In this document: positions 46,126 through 54,434 of the stretch, in pieces
Layout of the letters: each line of letters opens with the position of its first letter
Position numbering within the stretch: position 1 is the first letter of the stretch
Assembly (NCBI GenBank): GCA_049295575.1
Contig: JBAQQX010000002.1
Span: forward strand, 62,001 to 126,000
From: UBA6022 sp049295575
Lineage (GTDB): Bacteria; Patescibacteriota; Saccharimonadia; Saccharimonadales; Saccharimonadaceae
Length of the DNA: 64,000 bases
Reading direction: 5' to 3'
Translations under genes and position numbers: made by a program
Notes under the pieces: model-generated
Seen by the model: the letters and a program-made list of their open reading frames with translations, nothing else
Told to the model about the DNA's origin: nothing
Database searches by the model: none

Positions 46126-46140
46126 GCTAAACTAAACCAT

Positions 46141-46797
46141 ATGTATTTTGAAAGTCGCGCCCAAGCAGGGCAAATACTCGCTACGCAGCTAGTATCGCAG
46201 TATCGTTACGAAAACTGTGCCATTGTTGCACTCAGTGATGGTGCTGTTCAGGTTGGTGAGCAAATTGCCGAAGCACTCCACTGTGTTCTTACAATGCTCC
46301 TTATTGAAGATATACAAATCCCCGGCGAGGGGTTAAGCTTTGGGGGCGTTTCGCAGAGTGGTGGGTTTACTTACAATGGCATGTTCAGTGCTGGTGAAGT
46401 CGAAGAATATAGTAGTGAATTTCATGGTTATCTCGAGGAGCAAAAGCGCGAGGCATTTCAGCGAATAAACCGTCTTCTTGGTGATGGCGGTGTGATTGAT
46501 AGCGACATGTTACGCGACCATACGGTCATACTTGTGGCTGATGGTATTGATAATGGGGCGGCGATTGATGTGGCGCTGGATTTCCTCAAACCGATTCGTA
46601 TTCAGAAATTAATTGTCGCTACGCCAGTTGCGACAATTCCGGCTGTCGATAAGCTACATATGGCGGCAGACGAACTTCATATTCTTGATGTTAAGGAGAA
46701 TTTCATGGGGACAGACCATTATTATGAGCAAAATGACATTCCATCGCATGAGGATACGATTGCCAAAATCAACCAGATTGTTTTGAATTGGCGTTGA
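46141..46797 (+). CDS. Phosphoribosyltransferase-fold protein, degenerate PRPP loop
   Basis: About 218 aa, similar to predicted phosphoribosyltransferases (COG1926). The PRPP-binding motif, usually VxLVDDGxATGAT, reads VILVADGIDNGAAID: the first acidic residue is replaced by Ala and the ATGAT turn by DNGAA, so enzyme activity is doubtful. ATG 46141 is chosen; longer frames run back into priA. TAAACT 7 nt upstream predicts a leaderless mRNA. Divergent from priA by 30 bp. Confidence 0.7.
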   Translation: MYFESRAQAGQILATQLVSQYRYENCAIVALSDGAVQVGEQIAEALHCVLTMLLIEDIQIPGEGLSFGGVSQSGGFTYNGMFSAGEVEEYSSEFHGYLEEQKREAFQRINRLLGDGGVIDSDMLRDHTVILVADGIDNGAAIDVALDFLKPIRIQKLIVATPVATIPAVDKLHMAADELHILDVKENFMGTDHYYEQNDIPSHEDTIAKINQIVLNWR

Positions 46798-46862
46798 AAC
46801 TAACGCCTAAAAAGTGTAGAATAGATAACAACAGAAGAGTCAGTGAGTAAACAAGGGAATTT

Positions 46863-47162
46863 ATGTTAGACGTTTTTATTACCTCTCGGGTGCGAAGAAA
46901 AATTGTAGTGGTATATGCCAAATATCCTGATTTCCATACTCACGTGCGTGGACTTGCAAAGCTTATTAAAGAAGATCCGGGTAACATTCAGCGTGAGCTA
47001 AAGCGACTTGAGAAAGTTGGCTTCCTGACTAGCGAAAAGCAGGGGAATACTAAGATCTATTCAACTAACAAGCAGTTCCCGATCTTTAAAGAGCTTCAAA
47101 GTATTGTTATTAAGTCGCAGCAGCAAGCTGGTCGACCGAAGCGCCCAACTACTGATCTATAA
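46863..47162 (+). CDS. Winged-helix (ArsR-like) regulator
   Basis: 99 aa. HVRGLAKLIKEDPGNIQREL is the helix-turn-helix and FLTSEKQGNTKIYSTNK the wing, resembling ArsR-type or archaeal-type single-domain regulators. No metal-binding cysteines. Its stop touches the recJ start, so the two are one operon; control of recJ or self is possible. Confidence 0.8.
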   Translation: MLDVFITSRVRRKIVVVYAKYPDFHTHVRGLAKLIKEDPGNIQRELKRLEKVGFLTSEKQGNTKIYSTNKQFPIFKELQSIVIKSQQQAGRPKRPTTDL

Positions 47163-48788
47163 ATGAAATTGTTTGATGATATTCTGAAAGCTCGCGGTCT
47201 TAGCGATACGACTCGCGAGCTTTTTCTATCCCCTAGTTACGAAGCGAAGCACGACCCATTTTTGCTGCCGGATATGGACAAGGCGGTAGAACGTCTTGTT
47301 AAAGCGCGTGCCGATCAAGACAAGATAATGATTTACGGTGATTATGATATTGATGGTCTCACTGCAACGACCGTACTACTGGACGCGTTTGAGAGTTTTG
47401 GCTTTACTAGTGTCGATGCGTTCATACCGAATCGATTTGTCGAGGGGTATGGACTAACTATTGATGCCGTAGAGAAGATAGCAGCAACTGGTGCTCAGTT
47501 GATTGTAACGGTTGATTGCGGAAGCCTGAGTGAAAAAGAGATTGTGCGCGCAAACGAGCTGGGCATTGATGTGATCGTGACTGATCATCATAATGTTGCA
47601 CCTGTTCAACCTCCGGCTATTGCGGTGATTAACCCTAAGCGTCCGGATCACCAGTATCCGTTTATTGATTTAGCTGGCGTTGGCGTGGCTTTCAAGCTTG
47701 TGCAAGCGCTACAGACGCGCCTCGGCGGGCTTGAGGATGGGCAAGAGAAGTGGCTGCTTGATCTTGTCGCGCTTGGAACGGTGTGCGATGTCGTGACTTT
47801 GGTCGATGAGAATCGTGCAAATGTTTATTGGGGCCTAAAGGTACTTTCAAAAACTCGTCGACCCGGACTAAAGGCGCTAATGGCAGTGTCGAGTGTAGAG
47901 CCAGAGAAAGTAAACGCACGCAGTCTTGGCTTTGGTCTTGGTCCGCGGATGAATGCCGCTGGTCGACTTGAGACTGCCCAGCATGCTCTTGATATGCTTC
48001 GAGCAACTGACCCTATGGAGGCGCTTGAAAAAGCGCAGCAGTTAGATGCGCTGAATATTGCACGCCGTGCCGATCAAGATAAGATTTTTAAAGCAGCGCT
48101 TCTTCAGGCGGAACAGTATAAGAATGATGATGTTCTTGTCGTAAGTTCACCTGGATGGAACCATGGAATTATTGGTATTGTGGCCGCGAAGCTACTTGAA
48201 CGATATAAAAAACCTACCTACGTCCTAGAGGAAATGGGCGACGAGGCAAAGGGGTCCGCACGCAGCTACGGTGACTTCAGCGCTGCTGATGCGATTCGTG
48301 CAAGCGACGATATTATTACTAAAGGCGGTGGGCATAAGCTAGCCGCTGGCGTGACTATGCCAACAAAAAATATTGATGCATTTCGCAGACGTGTTAACGA
48401 ATTTTATCGTTCAAAAGAATTATTCAATCAAGCGGCGTTGCTGCTTCCGAAAGCCGACGTGACGGCGAATTTCGAGCAAGTGACCGACGAGCTTATCGAT
48501 CTGCTCAATACGCTTGAGCCGTTTGGTAACGGCAATCCGCAACCAGTTTTAAAGAGCGATAACGTACTTGTGACGGGCTTACGCCGGATGGGCGCTGACG
48601 CTCAGCACGTTAAGCTCGAGCTGCAGGATGAGGGTAGCCGAAAGCTGCAGATGCTCGCGTTTAATGCACCTGCAAGTTTTTTTGTCGAGCCGGGTGAGTA
48701 TGTAACGGTATGGTATCAACCAGATGTAAATGAGTGGATGGGGCGACGAACCGTCGAAGGACGGCTACTGCATCTCGAAGTGAGTTAA
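47163..48788 (+). CDS. recJ: Single-stranded-DNA exonuclease RecJ
   Basis: 541 aa. DHH-family motifs: GDYDIDGLTATT (motif I), VTVDCGS, VTDHHN (motif III) and, in the DHHA1 part, GPRMNAAGRLETA and KGGGHKLAAGV. The C-terminal OB domain begins near 440. RecJ degrades 5' single strands in recombination and mismatch repair. Directly after the wHTH gene with no spacer. Confidence 0.95.
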   Translation: MKLFDDILKARGLSDTTRELFLSPSYEAKHDPFLLPDMDKAVERLVKARADQDKIMIYGDYDIDGLTATTVLLDAFESFGFTSVDAFIPNRFVEGYGLTIDAVEKIAATGAQLIVTVDCGSLSEKEIVRANELGIDVIVTDHHNVAPVQPPAIAVINPKRPDHQYPFIDLAGVGVAFKLVQALQTRLGGLEDGQEKWLLDLVALGTVCDVVTLVDENRANVYWGLKVLSKTRRPGLKALMAVSSVEPEKVNARSLGFGLGPRMNAAGRLETAQHALDMLRATDPMEALEKAQQLDALNIARRADQDKIFKAALLQAEQYKNDDVLVVSSPGWNHGIIGIVAAKLLERYKKPTYVLEEMGDEAKGSARSYGDFSAADAIRASDDIITKGGGHKLAAGVTMPTKNIDAFRRRVNEFYRSKELFNQAALLLPKADVTANFEQVTDELIDLLNTLEPFGNGNPQPVLKSDNVLVTGLRRMGADAQHVKLELQDEGSRKLQMLAFNAPASFFVEPGEYVTVWYQPDVNEWMGRRTVEGRLLHLEVS

Positions 48789-48810
48789 CTTGGAGCCTGT
48801 GACGTGCTCA

Positions 48811-49491
48811 TGGTATAAATAAGGACATATGAAGGTGGGGGCTATGAAGCAAAAAGGATTTACGATCGTCGAACTCTTGATCGTCATTGTTATTATCGGC
48901 ATTCTTGCGGCCATCACGGTCGTTGCTTATAATGGCATACAAAATCGGGCGAATGATGCCGCCGTTCAATCAAATCTCGACGCTATTGGAAAGCAGATAC
49001 GTCTTCACTATGCGCGTGAAGGTGTATTTCCTAAGGGGTTTGCCGACCTGAACGACACGACTAAAATACAGATAAAGGCGACAAAAGCAGCATATGGTAA
49101 CCATATGATAAGTGGCGGCTTGAACTATAATTTATTGTACTGTTGGCCGAATGCTGCCGCGCCAGAGTCTTTCGCGTTAATTGCGTCTTCGAAATCAGGT
49201 AAAGTTTTTCAGTATAAGAACGGCGTCAGCGAGGCTAGTTATTCATTTACTGGAGGTAGTATTGCAATTTGCACGAGTGCTGGCAATACGATGGATACCG
49301 GTAGTGAGCGAGACTTCTTTTACGATGCTAATAATTGGCGCACATACGTAAAAGACTAGATCATTTCGACGTTATCTCTCCTTGTTATGTCTATTAAGCT
49401 TGTGGTATAAATAAGGACATATGAAGGTGGGGGCTATGAAGCAAAAAGGATTTACGATCGTCGAACTCTTGATCGTCATTGTTATTATCGG
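48811..49491 (+). repeat. Duplicated promoter-leader-signal block of the pilin genes
   Basis: 48811-48899 is nearly identical to 49403-49491: extended -10 TGGTATAAAT, the Shine-Dalgarno region, the ATG and the prepilin leader through the N-terminal helix. Confidence 0.85.
48844..49359 (+). CDS. Type IV major pilin-like protein, copy 1
   Basis: About 171 aa. MKQKGFTIVELLIVIVII is a class III signal: cleavage after Gly5, with Glu at +5 of the mature chain, followed by the long hydrophobic helix. The rest is a variable globular head with four cysteines or so. ATG 48844 is preferred because AAGGTGG lies 5 bases upstream; an in-frame ATG at 48829 would add MKVGA before the leader. The first 90 bases including promoter are almost identical to copy 2 at 49436, so this is a recent or gene-converted duplication. 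Confidence 0.85.
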   Translation: MKQKGFTIVELLIVIVIIGILAAITVVAYNGIQNRANDAAVQSNLDAIGKQIRLHYAREGVFPKGFADLNDTTKIQIKATKAAYGNHMISGGLNYNLLYCWPNAAAPESFALIASSKSGKVFQYKNGVSEASYSFTGGSIAICTSAGNTMDTGSERDFFYDANNWRTYVKD

Positions 49492-49918
49492 TATTCTAGC
49501 GGCGATCACTATCGTTGCTTACAACGGTATTCAGAACCGAGCCAACGACACCGCGGTTCAGGCCGATCTAAAGAGTATTGGCGACAAGGCTAACCAGTAC
49601 ATGGTTATTAACGATAAGGTACCGGCGGTTACTTCGGCTGAGCTTGGAACGATGAACATCAAGGTTTCTAGTAAGGCCTATGGGGCGCACTATACGCCTG
49701 GTATGCAATATAATCTGATCTTCTGTCGAACAAGTAGTGAGTTTATTCTCGTTGCGGCGTCGGTTTCGGGAAACGTGTTTGTCTACCGCGGAGGTGGCGT
49801 TAAGGCTGGAGTCGGTCCATTAGTTACCCATACAACAACGTGTGCAAATAATGGATTGAGTACGAGTGGCTCATGGCTGTATAGCGATAGCGCCTGGCTA
49901 CCCTGGATCACTACCTAG
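49436..49918 (+). CDS. Type IV major pilin-like protein, copy 2
   Basis: About 160 aa. The same MKQKGFTIVELL leader and helix as copy 1, but the heads share little beyond NGIQNRAND and a C-terminal Cys pair. The TGGTATAAATAAGGACATATGAAG region is repeated upstream (49403 on), so each copy has its own promoter and could be switched separately. Pili in Saccharibacteria serve twitching and host attachment; these are candidate subunits. No prepilin peptidase or PilB/PilC is in the window. Confidence 0.85.
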   Translation: MKQKGFTIVELLIVIVIIGILAAITIVAYNGIQNRANDTAVQADLKSIGDKANQYMVINDKVPAVTSAELGTMNIKVSSKAYGAHYTPGMQYNLIFCRTSSEFILVAASVSGNVFVYRGGGVKAGVGPLVTHTTTCANNGLSTSGSWLYSDSAWLPWITT

Positions 49919-49956
49919 TTGCAATGGATCAATCTCTCTGTTACAATAGTGTCCAT

Positions 49957-50172
49957 ATGGTACAAGTAACACGTAAAGATGAACGCGAAGCGAACGAAAA
50001 TATTATTCGTCGTTTCAACCGCAAAGTTTTGCAGAGTGGCGTACTCGCTGAAGCCAAGGCTTCTATGCGTTTCGCTAAGCCACTTAGCAAGCCAGAACGC
50101 CGCACAAAAGCGATTATTCGCAAGCAGCGTAAGGCAGTGAAGACAGCAAACGCACGTTTGGGAATTCGCTAA
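49957..50172 (+). CDS. rpsU: 30S ribosomal protein S21
   Basis: 71 aa, bS21: REANENIIRRFNRKVLQSG and RRTKAIIRKQRKAVKT. ATG 49957 is chosen over one at 49924; a TACAAT (49942-49947) lies 9 nt before it, so the leader is at most a few bases. First gene of rpsU-yqeY-adk-map, all within a few bases of each other. Confidence 0.93.
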   Translation: MVQVTRKDEREANENIIRRFNRKVLQSGVLAEAKASMRFAKPLSKPERRTKAIIRKQRKAVKTANARLGIR

Positions 50173-50175
50173 TCT

Positions 50176-50628
50176 ATGGCGCTAATGCAGCGCATTGCAG
50201 ACGATACTAAAGCCGCTCTTTTGGGCGGCGATCGTTTTGTAGCGGAAGTACTCCGTGGCCTTAAGGCTGCAATTCTTAATGAAGAAGTCGCTCAGAATAA
50301 GCGAGAAACAGGGCTTGATGACGCTGCTATTGAGCAGATTGTCGCGCGCGAAGTAAAAAAGCGGAACGAAAGTGCTGCTCTTTATATGCAAGCTGAGCGC
50401 CCGGAGCTAGCTGAAACTGAAATAAAAGAAGCAGCCGTGCTTCAAGCATATCTTCCCGAACAGCTCGGCGAAGCAGAACTTCTGTCGATTATCGAAGAGG
50501 TTATCGCAAGTAAGGGACTGAGCGGCCCACAGGCAATGGGCCAAGTAATCGGTGCCGTAAAACAGCAGGTTGGCAATACTGCCGACGGCGCAACTGTCGC
50601 ACGTCTCGTAAAACAAGCACTCAACTAA
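50176..50628 (+). CDS. GatB/YqeY-domain protein
   Basis: 150 aa, full length for YqeY: LRGLKAAILNEEVAQNKRE and YLPEQLGEAELLSIIEE with the C-terminal GPQAMGQVIGAVKQQVG, the tail domain also found in GatB of the Glu-tRNA amidotransferase. It probably binds tRNA. The rpsU-yqeY pairing is widespread. Starts 3 bases after rpsU. Confidence 0.92.
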   Translation: MALMQRIADDTKAALLGGDRFVAEVLRGLKAAILNEEVAQNKRETGLDDAAIEQIVAREVKKRNESAALYMQAERPELAETEIKEAAVLQAYLPEQLGEAELLSIIEEVIASKGLSGPQAMGQVIGAVKQQVGNTADGATVARLVKQALN

Positions 50629-50646
50629 ACACAAAAAGGAGAAGAC

Positions 50647-51192
50647 ATGATTGTATTTTTTGGTCCAGCCGGTGCTGGAAAGAGCGTTCAGGGGCAAATG
50701 CTTGCTGCGCGCCACGGCTGGCGCTGGTTGAGCGCAGGGCAGCTACTCCGTGATACGCACGACATAGAACTTATTAAAGAAATGCAGACTGGCGCACTCG
50801 TCAACCCTGATCGAGTAAACGAACTCATGGGCGAGGCGCTTAAGCGTGCGACAAATATTGGTCGCGTTATTATTGATGGTTTCCCGCGCCAGCTATCCCA
50901 GGCGAAGTGGCTTGTTGAATCACAGCCAATGCATCAGCGTTCAATTGGTCTTGTCGTAGTACTTGAAGTGCCACGTTCGGAGCTTTTAAAGCGTCTTGAG
51001 GTGCGAGGCCGCGCCGATGATACACCAGAAGCAATTGATGAACGGCTTAAAATTTATCGAACTGAAATGTACCCAATCCTAAGTTATTTTACGGAGAAGA
51101 ACGTAAACATTGTACACATTGATGGTACAGGTAGTGTTGGCCAGGTCCATGACCGTATCGTGGAAGAGCTCGTAGCATGCAAACTGGCGTAA
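50647..51192 (+). CDS. adk: Adenylate kinase family, short form
   Basis: 181 aa. GPAGAGKS P-loop, DGFPRQLSQA (NMP-binding and DGFPR), and RGRADDTPEAI with the LID reduced to a loop as in short adenylate kinases. It interconverts ATP, ADP and AMP; another nucleoside monophosphate specificity cannot be excluded. AAAAAGGAG precedes the ATG. It overlaps map by 16 bases. Confidence 0.88.
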   Translation: MIVFFGPAGAGKSVQGQMLAARHGWRWLSAGQLLRDTHDIELIKEMQTGALVNPDRVNELMGEALKRATNIGRVIIDGFPRQLSQAKWLVESQPMHQRSIGLVVVLEVPRSELLKRLEVRGRADDTPEAIDERLKIYRTEMYPILSYFTEKNVNIVHIDGTGSVGQVHDRIVEELVACKLA

Positions 51193-51935
51193 AGACTCCC
51201 GATCAAATTCAAGCAATGCGCGAAGGTGGCAAGATCCTCGCGACAATCTATGATGGCTTAAGGCAGCATGTTCGTGCTGGTATGACTGAGCTTGAGGTAG
51301 ACGCATGGGTAGCAAAAGAGATTACTCGACTCGGTGCAGTTGCGACGTATAAGACATCAGAAGTAAATTTTCCGAATGTCATTTGTATTTCCACAAACGA
51401 TGAAATTGTTCACAGTGTTCCGACTGACTATGTATTTGAAAAGGGTGATGTCGTTAGCTTTGACCTCGTCATTACTTACAAAGGCATGAAGACAGACGCA
51501 GCTTTTACGATGATTATTGATGAAGAGCCGAGTGGCGTAAAGAAGCATTTATTGAACGTCACTGAGCGTAGTCTATACGCTGGTATAGATGCTATTAAAG
51601 GGCCTACGTACACTGGTGATATTGGAGCAGCAATCGAAAAGGTCTTGCGTGACGGCAAGCTCGGCATTGTTCGCGATCTTGTTGGTCATGGCGTTGGGCT
51701 TGAAATGCATATGCCTCCGGAAGTGCCAAACTACGGGCGCAAGGGAACAGGTGTTCTACTCAAGCCGGGCGATACGATTGCTATCGAGCCGATGGCAACC
51801 CTGGGCGGTGAGAAAATTATTACAGACAAGGCTGATGGCTGGACAATCCGCAGTAAAGACGGCAGTCTAGCGGCTCACTTTGAGCATACAGTTCTGGTAA
51901 CCGAAGATGGAGTTGAGATTCTAACGAGTCTTTAA
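51177..51935 (+). CDS. map: Methionine aminopeptidase, type I
   Basis: 252 aa. Metal ligands are all visible: two Asp in FDLVITYKGMKTDAAFT, His in GHGVGLEMHMPPEVPNYG, Glu in IAIEPM and Glu in HFEHTVLVT. It removes the initiator Met after deformylation and completes the fmt-def-map pathway in this window. Translation is coupled to adk by overlap. Confidence 0.95.
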   Translation: MQTGVKTPDQIQAMREGGKILATIYDGLRQHVRAGMTELEVDAWVAKEITRLGAVATYKTSEVNFPNVICISTNDEIVHSVPTDYVFEKGDVVSFDLVITYKGMKTDAAFTMIIDEEPSGVKKHLLNVTERSLYAGIDAIKGPTYTGDIGAAIEKVLRDGKLGIVRDLVGHGVGLEMHMPPEVPNYGRKGTGVLLKPGDTIAIEPMATLGGEKIITDKADGWTIRSKDGSLAAHFEHTVLVTEDGVEILTSL

Positions 51936-51943
51936 GTACTGCG

Positions 51944-52435
51944 ATGTGGACTTTGGTGATTATCATTCATGCCGTTACCGCATCACTCAGTCTATTGCTC
52001 GGTGCATTTCAGCTCCTGCGCCCTAAGAAGGGCGACCGCTTTCATCGAATGGTTGGGCGAACCTGGTTGGTCTGCATGTACAGCGTTTGTGTAAGCTCAT
52101 TTTTTATCCAGGGCGTGCAGGATGGATTTAGTTGGTTACACGCGCTATCACTGTTTACTATTATGACAATTTCGCTCGGACTTTACTCGGCAATCAAGGG
52201 CAATATCGCTGCACATAAAGCGAATATGATCGGAAGCTATTTTGGATCAATCGCTGCATTTGTCGGTGTTATTGCTGTGCCGACACGACGTATTCCCCAG
52301 CTGGCTATCAATCAGACGCCATTATTTTTTCTGTTCATCGGTCTACTTGTCGCAAGTACCGGACTGTTTTTGCTAGGACTATATTATCTTGCGCGAAAAA
52401 GAAGTGCAGTGCGTAGAATCGTCGAAAACGGTTAG
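51944..52435 (+). CDS. DUF2306-like membrane protein
   Basis: 163 aa with four to five helices (ending YYLARKRSAVRRIVENG). The arrangement H9 in IIHAVTASLSLLLG, FHRMVGRTWL and a central AAHKANM histidine fits DUF2306, a family related to membrane heme/quinone-type proteins of unknown role. It follows map after 8 bases and converges on murI with a 4-base overlap. Confidence 0.8.
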   Translation: MWTLVIIIHAVTASLSLLLGAFQLLRPKKGDRFHRMVGRTWLVCMYSVCVSSFFIQGVQDGFSWLHALSLFTIMTISLGLYSAIKGNIAAHKANMIGSYFGSIAAFVGVIAVPTRRIPQLAINQTPLFFLFIGLLVASTGLFLLGLYYLARKRSAVRRIVENG

Positions 52436-53079
52436 CGTATTTCAAGGAGTGCGCTTACGCGTCGACCGATTGCCTCTGAGGGTTCGATAACTTTCGCTCG
52501 TCCATCAGCGATTTCAATGACGAGATCTTTGATCCAGTGATAATGCGTGCAACCAAGAACGATCACATCAGCGCCGCGCTTACAGACCTCTTGAATGTGC
52601 TGCTCTATATGGGCGCGGTTTAGCTGGTTATTCTCAATTAAGTACGCCCATTCGCTACAATCTGGTTCGATAATGTTCAGATGGATACCGTAAGTTTCAA
52701 TAAGCTGTCTATAGCGCTGACTCTTGAGTGTGGCAGGGGTAGCAAAGACTGCAATGGTATTTGAGAGGGTCAGTCTGGCTGCGGATTTAATCATCGGTTC
52801 AATGCCGATGAATTTTTGAGCTGGATAGCGGTTACGGAGTGTCTCAATGGCGGCGGCCGTGGCGGTATTGCAGGCAAGGATAATAACGTCGCACGAGCTG
52901 GCAAGGAGCGGTTGAATGGCAGTATCGGTCAAGTGTATGACCTGATCGGTTGTTTTATCTCCGTACGGTACATTCGCCTTGTCATTGACTATCATAAAGT
53001 CAGCTGCAGGGAAGGTGCCCTGAAGTGCAGCCGCGACCGCTTCTCCGCCAATACCTGAGTCAAATACGCCAAGCTTCAT
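52432..53079 (-). CDS. murI: Glutamate racemase
   Basis: About 215 aa. VFDSGIGGEAVA, PYGDKTTDQV, LACNTATAAAIETLR (Cys 1) and VLGCTHYHWI (Cys 2) give the complete two-cysteine racemase site; the product D-Glu goes to peptidoglycan. ATG 53079 is used, not the upstream 53109, because minus-strand TATACT (53091-53086) lies 6 nt before it and none of the extra residues are family-like. Divergent from ftsA. Confidence 0.92.
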   Translation of the reverse strand: MKLGVFDSGIGGEAVAAALQGTFPAADFMIVNDKANVPYGDKTTDQVIHLTDTAIQPLLASSCDVIILACNTATAAAIETLRNRYPAQKFIGIEPMIKSAARLTLSNTIAVFATPATLKSQRYRQLIETYGIHLNIIEPDCSEWAYLIENNQLNRAHIEQHIQEVCKRGADVIVLGCTHYHWIKDLVIEIADGRAKVIEPSEAIGRRVSALLEIR

Positions 53080-53138
53080 AGTACTAGTATAGCGTGAAAG
53101 TCTATTCAAATACCGCCATAAGCGTTATACTTTAAAAC

Positions 53139-54371
53139 ATGCAAGAAACATCTCGATACGCCGTAGGTATTGATATTGGTACCACTACAGTCCGCGCTGT
53201 TGTAGGACATATTGATCCAGCTACGGGCACACCAACGATTGTTGGTGTTGGACAGGCGCCAAATAGCGGTATGCGAAAAGGAATTGTCGCGAATCTTACA
53301 GGGCCAGCGCATGCCATAGACGATGCACTGGGTGAAGCTGAGCGTATGAGCGGCTATCAGGTTGATGGTGCGGCTATCAGCATCAATGGCGCGCATATCC
53401 TAAGCACGAAAGCCGATGGCATGATCGCGGTCGGTGCGGCTGACCATGAGATAACTCAGGATGACCTAAATCGAATTGAAGAAGTCGCTACGATGGGGAA
53501 GATTCCGGCGAATCGAGAAATCCTCGACGTCGTTCCACATAGCTACCGGCTCGATGGTCAGGATAATATTAAAGATCCATTTGGTATGACAGGTACGCGG
53601 CTTGAAATTAACGCGAATGTTGTCTCGGCACTTGGGCCACACCTTGCTAATCTGCACAAGTCAGCCGATATGGCGAAAGTAGCGCCACATGTGATCACAC
53701 CAGCTGTTATGGCAGCGGCACGAGCCGTGCTCCATGAACAGCAGATTGAAAACGGCGTTGCCGTAATCGACCTTGGTGGTGCAACGACAAGTGTGGTTGT
53801 GTTTGAAGAGGGTGATCTACAGTATGTAGGCGTTATCCCAGTTGGTGGCATGAACATTACCAATGACCTCGCGATTGGCCTAAAGACCGATCCGGAAGTA
53901 GCTGAAAAAGTAAAAACCGTACACGCAACGGCAGTACCTCGCACAAGTAGCGAAGGCGTTAATGTTAAGCATGACGCTGAAATTCATACGTTTAGCTCAC
54001 AAGACATTGATGAAATCGTCGAAGCTCGACTTGAAGAAATTTTTGATGCGGTTCAACATGAACTCAAAAAAGCAGGCAAAGCTGGTCAGTTGCCGAGTGG
54101 TATTGTACTAACCGGTGGCACAGCAAATATGAAACATATTGCTGAATATGCTAAGAACAAGCTTGGTCTTGCTGCTCGCGTTGGCAAGCCGTCTGGATAT
54201 GGTGGCGTGGCGGACCATATCGATGAACCGCAGTTCGCAACTGCTCTTGGGCTTATGCTCATTGACTCGCAAAATGGTGGACAGACGCCAAAAGCCGATA
54301 AGGGCCACAAGGTAACGATCAAGCAAGCAAGTGGCGTTATCTCACAGTTCCTCGGTAAATTCAAAGCGTAA
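53139..54371 (+). CDS. ftsA: Cell division protein FtsA
   Basis: 410 aa. Actin-fold motifs: VGIDIGTTTVRAVVG (phosphate 1), AVIDLGGATTSVVVF, IVLTGGTANMKHI, with the 1C domain between. The C-terminal GVISQFLGKFKA is an amphipathic helix that anchors FtsZ filaments to the membrane. TATACT (53126-53131) lies 7 nt before the ATG, predicting a leaderless message. ftsZ follows after 63 bases with its own promoter and Shine-Dalgarno site. Confidence 0.95.
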   Translation: MQETSRYAVGIDIGTTTVRAVVGHIDPATGTPTIVGVGQAPNSGMRKGIVANLTGPAHAIDDALGEAERMSGYQVDGAAISINGAHILSTKADGMIAVGAADHEITQDDLNRIEEVATMGKIPANREILDVVPHSYRLDGQDNIKDPFGMTGTRLEINANVVSALGPHLANLHKSADMAKVAPHVITPAVMAAARAVLHEQQIENGVAVIDLGGATTSVVVFEEGDLQYVGVIPVGGMNITNDLAIGLKTDPEVAEKVKTVHATAVPRTSSEGVNVKHDAEIHTFSSQDIDEIVEARLEEIFDAVQHELKKAGKAGQLPSGIVLTGGTANMKHIAEYAKNKLGLAARVGKPSGYGGVADHIDEPQFATALGLMLIDSQNGGQTPKADKGHKVTIKQASGVISQFLGKFKA

Positions 54372-54434
54372 TTTATTTGTTCAGAAAAAGTGCTATACTA
54401 AATAAGAATACGAATATCGGGGAGAGACCTATTC

